64,000 nt of DNA. Source: Steromphala cineraria. Its lineage: Eukaryota; Mollusca; Gastropoda; Trochida; Trochidae. This document shows, piece by piece, positions 45,076 to 56,045 of the stretch; within the stretch, counting starts at the first letter, position 1; the number at the start of each line of letters is the position of its first letter. The stretch covers positions 56,175,075-56,239,074 of the forward strand of contig OU744725.1 in the NCBI GenBank assembly GCA_916613615.1. The letters run 5' to 3'. A program made the translations under genes and the position numbers. A model generated the notes under the pieces. That model was not told the origin of the DNA. It searched no databases and saw nothing but the letters and a program-made list of their open reading frames with translations.

Positions 45076-45361
45076 TTAAAATACAAGATGTTTTAATTAC
45101 CACATGATTAAGTTTCACATATTTCCTGATTACACACTTGCTCCTTTGTTTTGTTTGAGTATTCATTTTAAATACACCTCGGTGTCAGTCGGTCACTATT
45201 ACATTTCTTACAAAACTCATCAAGGGCAGATCCCTGACCTCAGCAAATTTAAGCACCACCTTATTCTTACCCAAAGTCAAAGGTAGCTGCACAATGCCTA
45301 AACTATGTAACTTTTCATCTCCCAAACCATTAAGACTATTGCCAAAAGGTCTAACTACTGG

Positions 45362-45570
45362 TCATGGGGTAAACGGATTGGTGACGTGGTGGTTTGTGTG
45401 CTTCTGCGACCCCAAGAGTTATGGTAGCTGTAGCTCGCATGCTCCTGGTATGTTCACCAATGCTGGACAGGTCGAGGGGTAGAAGCCAGACCAAATGTGA
45501 GTCCTTCTAAAACCTGCTTTCTTTCTCTCACTGTGCCTATCTTTCCGTCTTTTCTGTTATCCTGGGACGG
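45362..45570 (-). repeat. Family F repeat, partial
   Basis: Inverted copy from GGTGGTTTGTGTGCTTCTGC to the CTTTCCGTCTTTTC end; more diverged than the others. Confidence 0.65.
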
Positions 45571-45579
45571 AAAAGCGCA

Positions 45580-45965
45580 GTTGTTTCTAAAGTAAAAGAT
45601 GTGTACAAGAAGACAAATGTTATGTTTCTAAAGTAAAAGATGTGTTGAATTTTCTCAGTGAATAGGGGGCGGGATAGCGCAGTGGTTAGCGCGTTCGGCT
45701 TCGGATCAGGAGGTCCGTGGATCGAATCCCGCCAGGGGCTCGGCAACCTTGTCTTCAATAGAGAACTGTTCTACACGCAGTCAGGTTTGGGTGCAATGCT
45801 ACACTGAATTTCAGTGCAGTAACACCCATGGTTGGTAGTTCCAGCTCGCAGGTTTCACCGCAATGCATAGCCACAATAGTGTTGCGGGCTTTCTCCTAGC
45901 AGCCGCGAAATAAGTGAAATACCATTGAGAGCGGCGATAAAGCCCACATCACCTCACCTTCTGTC
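45580..45965 (+). mobile_element. SINE with tRNA-Arg-like head
   Basis: 45668-45742 is tRNA-like: GGGATAGCGCAGTGGTTAGC (A box), GGCTTCGGATCAGGAGG (anticodon arm with TCG, as in tRNA-Arg) and GGATCGAATCCCGCC (B box). The body then runs GTTCTACACGCAGTCAGG to CACCTCACC. Upstream 45580-45667 matches 48265-48360, so the repeat or its host segment extends 5'. Pol III transcription is expected from the boxes. Confidence 0.85.
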
Positions 45966-46973
45966 ATCCTTTCGAAAATCGACACCACTCACTTGTTACC
46001 AGAACAGGGAGTAAATGACCAATAGGTCATTAATACTTATCATCTGGAGCACTAGACGTAGCAGCATAAGGTTCAATAATGAATATTGTGAACTTTAGGC
46101 AAGGTGTTTTGTGTAAGTGGCTTTACCTTTTCAGTTATTTTCTTGATTTTAAACAGACCTGTCGCCAATAATTTACATGCAGATGACAGTTTCAACTTTT
46201 TGTAACATTCCTGAATTATCGCCAGTTATGTATTCAACATTTTTAAATCTTTAAAGCAACAAACCAATGATGACATTTAAAAAGGGGTTTAATAATCGAA
46301 TACGTTATTTTCCACATTGTTTGACTTTTGTTTCAGGGGAAAAGGAGAAGCAGGCAGTCTCATGGCGCCGTTAAGAGACAATACTACTTACTCAAGATGA
46401 ACGAACACACTGATTATGAATTAGCTTCGTTTTAAAAATATTATTTATTGAAGTACGTGTTGTTAAAACTTAAAAAAATAGAGAGGGAATGAATTAGTTG
46501 AGGCAATGTTTTTTTATTCACATTCCTCGGAAATAATAAAATATACCATAAGTTCACCTGCTACTTCATGAGAGTTGTTTCTGGATGCACAAGTTACATC
46601 AAGATATCGAAAAGGAACAGAATATTTTACGAATGCTTCAAAATCTATGACAACAGATAATGGATGGAGATCAAGGAATTGAGATATTTAATGACGAATT
46701 TGGCATCAAATTTAATTATGAGTCTAAATGATATGGACATTTACAAATCCAAATAATCTGAAATGTGTTCACATCAAGGAATCATGATCACGTATTCATA
46801 AATGCTGTAGTAAGATTATATATCGACAGTCATTAGAAATACATGTCATATTATTGATAAGCATGCATGAAGGGAAACATCAAATTCACATTTCAGAAAA
46901 ATGTCCTATTTTCCAAAAAGCGTCGCCATTTTCAGTTACCTAGTAGAAGTAATTTGTAAGAGTGTTATCACAG
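45966..46973. other. Mostly anonymous; possible terminal exon at 46337
   Basis: See the separate entry for 46337-46435. Otherwise AT-rich without recognisable features. Confidence 0.4.
46337..46435 (+). CDS. Possible terminal coding exon of an unidentified gene
   Basis: A good pyrimidine tract and acceptor (GACTTTTGTTTCAG) precede a 32-codon open tail, GKRRSRQSHGAVK... to EHTDYELASF, with TAA at 46433 and AATAAA at 46535. The basic start and acidic/polar end are protein-like. No upstream exon was found, another frame (EKEKQAVSWRR then stop) is also short and open, and no family is recognised. Confidence 0.28.
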   Translation, partial: GKRRSRQSHGAVKRQYYLLKMNEHTDYELASF

Positions 46974-47371
46974 CATTCTCTCCCCACAGAGGCAGATAAA
47001 GTCAAGAAATGTTGATAGAGCATTCTCTCCCCACAGAGGCAGATAAAGTCAAGAAATGTTCATACAGCCTCTGTTATATTACGCCTAGTTTGTGGGATAG
47101 AAATGGAGACGCCTGATTGGAGGCAATCAAAGTTAGTTTTGCAATCAGCGACGCTGTTCTTAAATCATCATTTCGCTACTACATGATGGCAAAGGCATTC
47201 TGATATAAACAAACCCTTTCCATGCGAGAAGCGTTGTCATTTGCTTCAGAAATACAAATGGATTGTGGTGCAAATTTTGTCCGCATGGGGAAACTGCCGG
47301 AACCCACGGTTTCGGCGTATTAGAACAGGCTAAATCAACACGACTTGATCTGCCTCTGTGGGGAGAGAATG
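46974..47371 (+). mobile_element. Family C MITE, left end doubled
   Basis: The left terminal CATTCTCTCCCCACAGAGGC occurs at 46974 and again at 47021, then a normal interior and right end GGGGAGAGAATG. Mirror image of the right-end doubling at 21085-21480. Flanks do not show a clear duplication. Confidence 0.85.
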
Positions 47372-48264
47372 AGCACAGGGAAACTTTGTTAACTTTTGAT
47401 ACACATTAACTCGTTATACATTTAGTTTACACTTAACTGCTGCCATGATATTCAGGCCAACATTAAAAAGATGTCCTTACTTCCAAAAAACAATTAAATA
47501 AAGAGCATTTTATTATTTTAAAGATGGCCTTTCTAAACAATTTCACTTTAGAAATTAATTTAACATACACTACGTAACTCGAGCCAAAACCAACCATTCA
47601 TTGATTTTACAGATCTAATCTTGTAAACTGACGAAGCAACACTTTGTCGTTAAGTATAAGCATTACCGTAACAAAAGAGTTTAGGTAGAGATACGCCAGT
47701 CACATAAACGTATCTAATTTATTACAGACTTGACTGTCATACAATGCATCGGAACAGATCATTATGATTGATTGCAAATGTTGATATCATATTGCGGACG
47801 GTAAAACTCTTTGATATTTTGACAAATTATTCTAAGTGAAACAGGACAATGCTTTTCCATCAGAATGATCTGTCAAATTTGAGAACACGAGATTGGAGTA
47901 ATATAGAATTAAATTAATTTGATCCGACATAATGATTTACAGAATATGCACCAGTGCTGGTATCAAAGGGTTTGTAAGACTGGTTTTGAGATAATATCGC
48001 ATTGACATAGACCTACTTCAGATAAGAATCCATCACTGTATTCGTAATCTAACCTAATACGGGAATTACACCAATCGTTGAAGCTTCCATAAAATGATTC
48101 ATTGGGTCCATATACGTTATTCATATTGCCTTTACCGATTCAAACTTCATTGAATCTAAATCAATTTCTTTCAGTTTCATTCAATATAGCATTTCTGTAA
48201 AATAAAACAGTTCGTTGTATTGAAGCGTAAACCAGTTAAAAGCAAGGTACGTTTATATGAAGAC
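47372..48264. other. No recognisable feature
   Basis: AT-rich spacer; nothing recognised on either strand. Confidence 0.5.
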
Positions 48265-48440
48265 ACGTTTTATGTTTCTAAAGTAAAAGATGTGCACAAG
48301 AAGACAAATGTTATGTTTCTAAAGTTAAAGATTTGTTGAATTTTCTCAGTAAACAGGGGGCGGGATAGCGCAGTGGTTAGCGCGTTCGGCTTCGGATCAG
48401 GAGGTCCGTGGTTCGAATCCCGCCAGGGGCTCGGCAACTT
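48265..48440 (+). mobile_element. SINE head (tRNA-Arg-like) without body
   Basis: The best-preserved head: GGGATAGCGCAGTGGTTAGC, CTTCGGATCAG and GGTTCGAATCCCGCCAG (48359-48430). The SINE body is missing after AACTTTGTCTG. It shares about 90 bp of 5' flank with the 45580 copy, including a duplicated TTTCTAAAGTAAAAGATGTG. Confidence 0.75.
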
Positions 48441-49299
48441 TGTCTGTACATTTGTTGATTGATTTCAACAATTATATTTCATTTGTTGAGATGTTTATGA
48501 TAAACAGATTATTTACTTGAATATTATCGCTGTTTCCACGTGAAATGTCCATGCGGAAAGTTAAAAGTCAAGCACTAGATAATCTAGACTTGCTGCAGTG
48601 TTGAGTGGCTTGCTTCGAGTCAAGGTCTTGATCATGATGTAAACACCTGCTGTTGATAACGTTCATGACATATTTGTGCTAATGTCGAATTTGTTCTTAT
48701 TTAGAGTTTTCATTTTAATATTTTATCTATATACCTTCACAAATTGTCTATGTCTATACAGTAACAATAGCATTTTTGTATGTCAGTAGTTCTTTACGTC
48801 TGATAGGAGATTAAGACTTAAATGCGCAACCGTTAATTGTCAAAAGAGGACGATTATGTTAAATCATGACATTCCATTCGTATTGTTTCTATCATTGCCA
48901 TTGTCAAGTGTTAATGTATCATATCTCACAATTATGTAAAACAATATGCAATATTTGTTGATAACGTCACTGAATGAATTATGAATAATTATTTAGAGGA
49001 CATTGTTTTTGTGGTTTTATCATTACATTTTCATAACAACCAAGACTGTATATAAGCTATTAAACTTGAAATAGACATACAGAGGGAAAATAAAATGAAG
49101 TCTGTCATCAGTAAAGCCATCTGGCTGGCTCGACACTGACCCTCTACTGTAACCCAACTCTCAACTCATCCCGGTCTGTTCACCCCTTGCATTCCTGCTT
49201 CTTTTTTAGAGATAAATTTGGTGATAGTGGGATTGCCTGATGACAGAGAGTTAACTTGGGTGGTGCCTGGATCCAGGCAGTGCGAGGCGTTCGCCTATA
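48441..49299. other. No recognisable feature
   Basis: AT-rich; the short minus-strand frame 49180-49380 overlaps the SINE body and is not a gene. Confidence 0.5.
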
Positions 49300-49530
49300 G
49301 ACTGTGTAGCAGAAAACTGTTCTACACGCAGTCAGGTTTGGGTGCAATGCTACACTGAATTTCAACGCAGTACCACCCATGCTTCGCTAGTTCCAGCCGA
49401 TGCTCGCAGGTTTCACCGCAATGCATAACTACAATGGTGTTGCGAGCTTTCTCCCTGCAATAATACTAGCAGCCGCAATATAAGTGAAATACTCTTGAAA
49501 GCGGTGATAAACCCCATATCACCTCACCTG
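49300..49530 (+). mobile_element. SINE body without head
   Basis: From GTTCTACACGCAGTCAGG to CCATATCACCTCACC; the tRNA-like head is absent. It is the most complete body in the window together with 57892. Confidence 0.82.
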
Positions 49531-50339
49531 TATCCAGTATGGGACAATGGAAGACAGACACAGGTGCTAATTATAACCTCATATCTTCATTTCATTGGTG
49601 TCCCAGTCTAAGTAAACCTAGCCTCATTATTACCCCTCAATATCGGAGCTAAACGGGTACTATTAAAGTTAGGTTTACTTAGACTGTTGGTGTCCGTAAT
49701 AATGCTGTCATGAAGATAGCTGGAGGCAAATAATACAAGTGGTTATCATTAGTTTGAAACGAAAGCACATGACTACTATAAATTTTAAAAACGAAGAGTT
49801 CTTAAAGACGGGTCGAACCTCAGTAGCACCTTATTTGGACATATTTTATATCCAAATTTAAGTTTATGCCAAATATTGTAATGTTAGAGAGTTAAATATG
49901 TTTTTGCTCGGTCCTATTGTTATCCCCCCGGCATATAATGTGGGGGGATATAGTCATTGGCTCAGTCTGTCCGTCCGTCCGTCTGTCTGTGATCACATTG
50001 TTTCCGGAGCAGAAATTGAAAACCGTGACAGCTGGCTCAATGAAACTTGGTATATTGACTCATCATCGCATGGGGTTTTCAACTTTCTGGAATTTTTTAT
50101 TTTTGCGGTTTCTATTGAAAGCATTTTCTTGAAACAGGAATTTTCTACCTCTTTATTTCTATGCAGATATCGTTAAATCCTAAACACGCATTTTCCTTTA
50201 CATAAAATCATCGCTGTATTCAATAGGTACAAAAGTCAAAAGTGTAAGTCAAGTTATATAAGAGAGTTGACTGGCGGAGAGGAAGTAGCTACTTGGTGCA
50301 GGATATGGATGCGTGACACATCAAACAATTGGGAATGAA
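49531..50339. other. No gene; dispersed repeat start at 49915
   Basis: 49915-49990 (CCCCCCGGCATATAATGTGG then TCCGTCCGTCCGTCTG) is a dispersed repeat type also seen in inverted form at 23430. The two overlapping frames 49898-50176 lie in this repeat. Confidence 0.5.
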
Positions 50340-51160
50340 AAAATAGAGCCATTGGCTCTGTAGCTCATCAGGCTTCATCATCAATTATGCTGTAGAGTGT
50401 GGCCAATGTGATACCCCCTTTGTAGAGGCCACAGGGTCACCAATCATAAAATTAAGTATATAGGCGACAAGTTTCAGTTTTCTAGGTCTAATACTTCAGG
50501 AGAAGACGATGAAAATAGATTTGAAGGAAGTTCATGTTGCCTTTGTTAGGGGCAACAGGGTCACCAAAGCTACAATTCATAATCCTCACTACTCAAGGAG
50601 TCTGTACACAACGTTTCAGCTTTCAAGGCCTCATGGTTCTGGAGAAGAAGATGAAAATAGGTTGTAAGGGTGTGGCCCCTGTGGCCCTTATTAGGGGTGA
50701 CAGTGCCACCAAAGCTACAATTTGTAATCCTCACTAGCCAAGGAGTCTGTACACAAAGTTTCAGCTTTCTAAGCCTCATGGTTCTGGAGAAGAAGATGAA
50801 AATAGGTTTTTAGGGTGTGGCCCCTGTGGCCCTTATTAGGGGTCACAGTGCCACAAAAGCTACAATTTTTAATCCTCACTATTCAAGGAGTCTGTACACA
50901 AAGTTTCAGCATTCTGGGCCTCATGGTTCTGGAGAAGAAGATGAAAATAGGTTTTTAGGGTGTGGCCCCTGTGGCCCTTATTAGGGGTGACAGTGCCACC
51001 AAAGCTACAATTTTTAATCCTCACTAGCCAAGGAGTCTGTTCACAAAGTTTCAGCTCTCTAGGCCCTATGGTTCAGGAGAGGAAGTCGAAATTCCACAAA
51101 GTTTACGGACGGACGGATGGACGGACGGACGCCGGACAACATGCCATGCCATAAGCCCTT
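50340..51160 (+). repeat. Family E array, four exact 145-bp units
   Basis: The landmark CTACAATT occurs at 50570, 50715, 50860 and 51005, spacing exactly 145 each time. Starts AATAGAGCCATTGGCTCTG; ends in GGACGGACGGACGCCGGAC and GCCATGCCATAAGCCC. The unit carries GGCCCCTGTGGCCCTTATTA. Confidence 0.88.
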
Positions 51161-51181
51161 ACATATGAACCTACTTGAACT

Positions 51182-51680
51182 TGGGTACGGGATAGCTCAG
51201 TCGGCAAGAGCGCCGATCTCACATTGCTGAGGTCAAGGGTTCGAATCCCATCCAGGCCAAGGTGTAAAAACCTAGAGTTCCCCTCTGTTAGAACTCTATA
51301 AGTGTAACCCTGGAGCCCTAGTGTGTAGTGCAACAAAAACTGCGCACTTAAAAGATCCCACGAATTCATGTCAGTGGCCGAATGGTGGATACATGAACAC
51401 GTGCATACGCGGGGCAGCGTTCAGCAGTGTTGGACAAACTGCTGTGACTATGTGTCTCAGTTCACCCAGCTGTGAATGGGTACCCTGTGAGGCATAGAAT
51501 GGTCCCTAACCTGAGCGCCACATATGGATGCCGGTTGAATACTCCCCAGGGAGTTGAAATGGAAAAATGATCGGACGGTGAAAGAATGCCATTGACCAGG
51601 GGAAACATGTAAGCGTCTTGAGCAACCACGAGTGGTTGGATACGCGCGCTATATCTATATAATAATAATAATAATATTTT
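51182..51680 (+). mobile_element. SINE with tRNA-derived head and (ATA)n tail
   Basis: Head GGGATAGCTCAGTCGGCAAG (A box, most like tRNA-Lys) and GGGTTCGAATCCCATCC (B box) at 51187-51258. The 3' end AAGCGTCTTGAGCAACC...GCGCGCTATATC resembles the tails of L2-like LINE partners and ends in an (ATA)n run. Probably mobilised by an L2-type LINE. Confidence 0.82.
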
Positions 51681-51860
51681 AAAAAATGCTTAATTTGTTT
51701 GCGTTTAATTGACATGAATCGATAATTTTATACAGGTTTGGTGAATGATGATTTTATTTATTTAGTCCTTTAAGAATGATCACCTTCCAAGGTCTTTTGA
51801 CCTATATTAGGGTAGATGTACATAACTGATTGTGACCTGCAGCCGTATTTCGATTTGTAC
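51681..51860. other. Spacer, no feature
   Basis: Short AT-rich spacer. Confidence 0.5.
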
Positions 51861-52600
51861 ACCACCACTGAACTCATTACCGTATCATGGTGTGGTGGCT
51901 TGTTTGGAGAGCTATACCCACTGTGTATAACCGTACACCGGAACTAGCGAGGTGTACGGCGGAGAAATGTTGCTAGCGAGGAGCGTGATCGCAAACGGCA
52001 TCACTTAAAAAGCAATCATCGCCGTTTCATCAACTTTTTCTTTGTTATTATCATGTCCATATATTTCCGAGACATAACTATTTAATGTCATATCATGTTC
52101 ATAGTCAGAGATAGCAAATATGTTACTAACAACAGCATTACTCGCAACTGTCATTGTTACTGTCCCTTGGATACAGAATGACAAGCACATACATTTTACT
52201 AAGTATGCGTGCTAAAATTACCACATGATGTTGATTATTTGAAAGTTATGAAGTAAAATATTACCTAACTTTCGATTTCGGCTCCTCGCTAGCAACATTT
52301 CTCCTCCGTACACCTCGCTACTTCCGGTGTACGGTTATACACAGTGATACCAGCTGGAGCTAACATGCTCCTGGTAGGGTCACCCGAGCTGGACAGGTCG
52401 ACAGGTAGAAACCAGACCAATGCGAGTCCTTCTAAAACCTTCTTTCTATCTCTCACTATGTTTTTCCTTCCGTCTTTTCTCTCATCCTTTCGATCCCTTT
52501 CTCCCTGATCTATCTACTCTCATTTGGATGGCAACATATCCACGTGTTAAATAGCTGAAAAATTGCTGACAACACGTTTAATCCCAACTCACTCACTAGA
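51861..52600 (-). repeat. Family F repeat interrupted by a family A MITE
   Basis: The left part (CACTGAACTCATTACC...GAGAGCTATACC) and right part (CAGCTGGAGCTAACATGC... to CAACTCACTCACTAG) form one family F copy. The family A element lies between them. The uninterrupted consensus at the join is GAGCTATGCCAGCTGG. Confidence 0.82.
51919..52346 (+). mobile_element. Family A MITE, copy 2 (428 bp; reference copy)
   Basis: CACTGTGTATAACCGTACAC to its inverted form, with terminal inverted repeats of about 66 bp. Each repeat contains a smaller fold (CCGTACACC/GGTGTACGG). Perfect 5-bp duplications ATACC at 51914-51918 and 52347-52351. The 5-bp duplication plus CACTGTG start matches what is known for the Transib/RAG-like superfamily (RSS heptamer CACAGTG). 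The only internal frame (61 codons, minus strand) is not transposase-like. Confidence 0.93.
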
Positions 52601-52650
52601 TGTGTACAAATATTCAATCATAATTCGGTTTGGGTATACAAAATGTAGAA

Positions 52651-53793
52651 AAATAGAGCCATGGGCTCTGTAGCTCATCCGACTTTTGATGGAAAAAGGT
52701 TTTGATCCCTGTGACCCCATTTGGGGTCATGGGGTAATCAAATCTACAATTTAGAATCCTCATTGGCCAAGGAGTCTACACACAACTTTTCAGCTCTCTC
52801 GACCTTTTGGAACTTGAGAAGAAGATGAAAATAGGTTTTTAAGGCTTTGACCCCTGTGACCCCATTTGGGGTCATGAGGTCATGACATCTACAATTTAGA
52901 ATCCCCATTGGCCAAGGAGTCTACACACAACTTTTCAGCTCTCTAGACCTTTTGGAACTGGAGCAGAAGATGAAAATAGGTTTTTAAGGCTTTGTGCCTT
53001 TTGACCCCATTTGGGGTCATAAGGTCATGACATCTACAATTTAGAATCCCCATTGGCCAAGGAGTCTACACACAACTTTTCAGCTCTCTAGACCTTTTGG
53101 AACTGGAGCAGAAGATGAAAATAGGTTTTTAAGGCTTTGACCCCTGTGACCCCATTTGGGGTCATGAGGTCATGAAATCTACAATTTAGAATCCTCGTTA
53201 GCCAAGGAGTCTACACACAACTTTTCAGCTCTCTAGACCTTTTGGAACTGGAGCAGAAGATGAAAATAGGTTTTTAAGGCTTTGACCCCTGTGACCACAT
53301 TTGGGGTCATGAGGTCATGAAATCTACAATTTAGAATCCTCGTTGGCCAAGGAGTCTACACACAACTTTTCAGCTCTCTAGACCTTTTGGAACTGGAGAA
53401 GAAGATGAAATTAGGTTTTTAAGGTTTGGACCCCTGTGACCCCATTTGGAGTCATGAGGTCATGAAATCTACAATTTAGAATCCCCTTTGGCCCAGGAGT
53501 CTACACACAACTTTTCAGTTCTCTAGACCTTTTGGAACTGGAGAAGAAGATGAAAATAGGTTTTTAAGGCTTTGACCCCTGTGACCCCATTTGGGGTCAT
53601 AAGGTCATGAAATCTACAATTTTGAATCCTCATTGGCCAAGGAGTCTCCACATCAAATATCAGCTCTCTAGAGTCATTGGTTCTGGAGAAGAAGTCGAAA
53701 ATGTGAAAAGTTTACGGATGGACGGACGGACGGACGGACGCCGGACGCCATGCCATGCCATAAGCCCATCGGATCTTTCAGACCTGATGAGCT
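52651..53793 (+). repeat. Family E array, seven exact 145-bp units
   Basis: CTACAATTT at 52744, 52889, 53034, 53179, 53324, 53469 and 53614, spacing exactly 145 six times in a row despite many substitutions. The unit differs from the 50340 array (GACCCCTGTGACCCCATTTG). Starts AAATAGAGCCATGGGCTCTG; ends CCTGATGAGCTAAAA after GGACGGACGGACGGACG. Confidence 0.92.
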
Positions 53794-55071
53794 AAAAAGT
53801 AACTACCGCAATTCCAAAGGAAACTACACAACTTGATATAATAGAAATAAAAAGCAAATAACCTTCTAAGTTTTTCTACAGTAGTAACAACAATGTTCGG
53901 GAGCCTAAATTAGTCTAACGACATTTGCGATACCTAGACTGTGGGATATCGTATAATCTTAATTTCCTTATTAGACAAGTACAATATTTATGGCACGTAA
54001 TCGTCGTAATTAACATACCAAATGATAACACAGCTCACTGCAAAATGTGCAACAGAGATATTGCGTAATCCCGTAGAACACTTTGTTGAGTGGGGTTATT
54101 TCTGGTCGTATCGTACATGGAAACAATGTGCATATATCGGTATAGAGGCACGTTATCAACATTATCAACAATCTAAAACATCCACACACATCATGTCCCT
54201 AGCAAGACATTATACCCTCAAACAGTAGTACCCCCAATCAGACATCTACCAGTCTATCCCACAAAGTCGGAATAAAGAAATTCTAATGCATTGTGATGCA
54301 GTTTTTTCCGCCAGGGGAAACTGCCGGAACCCACGCATTTCGGCGTAATAGAACAGAGGCTGTATCAACAGTTCTTGACTTGATCTGCCTCTGTTTGGAG
54401 AGAATGGATTATGTATAAACCACGACCGTTGATTAATCAGTTATTCCACGTTATAATGAGACTCACAAGGACCGGTTGTAACGTTTGTTAAATTAATGTT
54501 TCTGTACACCAATCATCATTTCTTGTTATGAGCCTTTAATTGAACGACGGTGATTAAATTGAAATAAACTAAACATATGAATGAATGCAATGCATTGTTT
54601 TTTGCTGATGTTCTACAGCTTTCATGCTGTTTCATTTTCTTCTTTTGCAATTATTTTTAAATTTAGTTAATTTCATTAACTTTCTCGCCGCTAATGGCTG
54701 CAATACTGCCCGAGCAAACAACTCACTAACGCAATCAATTTTGATATCATAATGAGAAGTATTTGTAAATATAATATTTAACTGTCGTTTGTTAAAAAAG
54801 TACACGTATTCTCTTTCTATGACATCTATCGTAGAGTTTAGAAAAAAATCGTCAACTGATGATTGTTCAATAATTTTTAAGCTTTCACTATATGTAACCT
54901 ATGCCATGTGTCTTCGAGATGAACTGTTAAAGACCAATTTGAACCTGAATACTTTACAATTTAATGTTGGAATTGTACAACATGTAACCCCAATGTATAT
55001 GGGCCTGAGGCCTCACATGCAATAAACATCCTATGACTTAACTTTGACCCCTTAGAAAAAGGTGTTATACA
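53794..55071. other. No gene; family C scrap and repeat tail
   Basis: 54227-54406 is the right half of a family C element (TCCGCCAGGGGAAACTGCCG to GGAGAGAATG). 54687-54730 is a CCGCTAATGGCTGCAATACT tail. The short frames at 54022 and 54789 have no family character. Confidence 0.55.
54227..54406 (+). mobile_element. Family C MITE, right half with internal deletion
   Basis: Begins CCCAATCAGACATCTACC, jumps to the GTGATGCAGTTTTTTCCGCC segment and ends CTGTTTGGAGAGAATG. Confidence 0.75.
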
Positions 55072-55370
55072 TAGAGGATACTAAACGACCTTCCATTTAA
55101 TACTATTTTTATTAAACGAGTTAATGATTTTGTATAAAACGAGCGAAAGCGAGTTTGATACCAAATCATTCACGAGTTTAATAAAAATAGTATTAAATGG
55201 AAGGAAGTTTAGTATTCTGTTTATCACTTGCCCTAAAAATCACGCAAACTTGCCGAAAATGTGCTGAAACTAACAGTTCCGCAACTCGGCACCCATTGTG
55301 ACGAAGCGCTTACATTGTGACGTCACAACAGATCACTTCTGTGACGTCATACTTGCATTGTGATATTACA
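55072..55370 (+). mobile_element. Sister of family D with a different stem
   Basis: Same start (TAGAGGATA), same loop (GAGCGAAAGCGAG at 55141-55153), same post-hairpin TATTCTGTTTAT and a tail with two TGACGTCA. The roughly 65-bp stem arms (CCATTTAATACTATTTTTAT...) are unrelated to family D. Directly followed by a family D unit. Confidence 0.82.
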
Positions 55371-55744
55371 TAGAGGATATTATATGAGTGTCCATGACAT
55401 ACTCTGTTTACGACACGAGTGCCTAAATATTGGTATTTCCCGAGCGAGAGCGAGGGATATACTGATATTTAGGCACGAGTGTCGTAAACATAGTATGTCA
55501 TGGGCACGAGTATAATATTCTGTTTATAACCGAAGTCCCAATATTAAAGAAAATACTCCAAAACTACATCTCAGCATGGACCGACTAGCCGCCGTCGACC
55601 CGTAGAGATAGTGACGTCATAGGTGAACCGTGACGTCAAAGCATTGTTTATAACGTGACGTCACAATAAAAAAAATTATATTTTGCCCTAGGGCAACATA
55701 TGAAAAATATGAACCTCAATAAGACTGCCCTCGTAGGTAATAAA
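55371..55744 (+). mobile_element. Family D hairpin/CRE element
   Basis: TAGAGGATATTATATGAGTG to GTAGGTAATAAA; loop GAGCGAGAGCGAG at 55442-55454; three TGACGTCA in the tail. Tandem with the sister element at 55072. Confidence 0.85.
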
Positions 55745-56045
55745 CTAGTTTAATATTGCCGTATAAATATTACACTGCGGTATCTTACACGGGCATGTTA
55801 ATGTTTACTGCCTTATGGTTACGATTTCGATATGAATTCCAAAACAATGTAAAACTGGAATTCACTCGGTGAAATCTCCAACACTTAGAAACTTTAAAAG
55901 TCCTCAACAAGCACAAGTTCTTTCAGGATGTTGAGTCTTGACCTATAACTACGAGCACATTGTTATCATGAAGTGCTTCCATTAATGAAACATGTGACAT
56001 ATTCGTTCCCGTAGAAAGACGGATTAATCAAATCATAATTTTATT
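55745..56045. other. No recognisable feature
   Basis: AT-rich spacer. Confidence 0.5.

Noticed and set aside
48359..48430. Functional tRNA-Arg gene.
   Set aside because: The same head occurs attached to a SINE body at 45580 and 57892, and the acceptor stem is imperfect.
52005..52190. A 61-codon frame nearly identical in two family A copies (also 59827-60012).
   Set aside because: The copies are nearly identical in DNA, so a shared frame needs no selection. Copy 1 has a TGA within it, and the peptide has no transposase or other family character.
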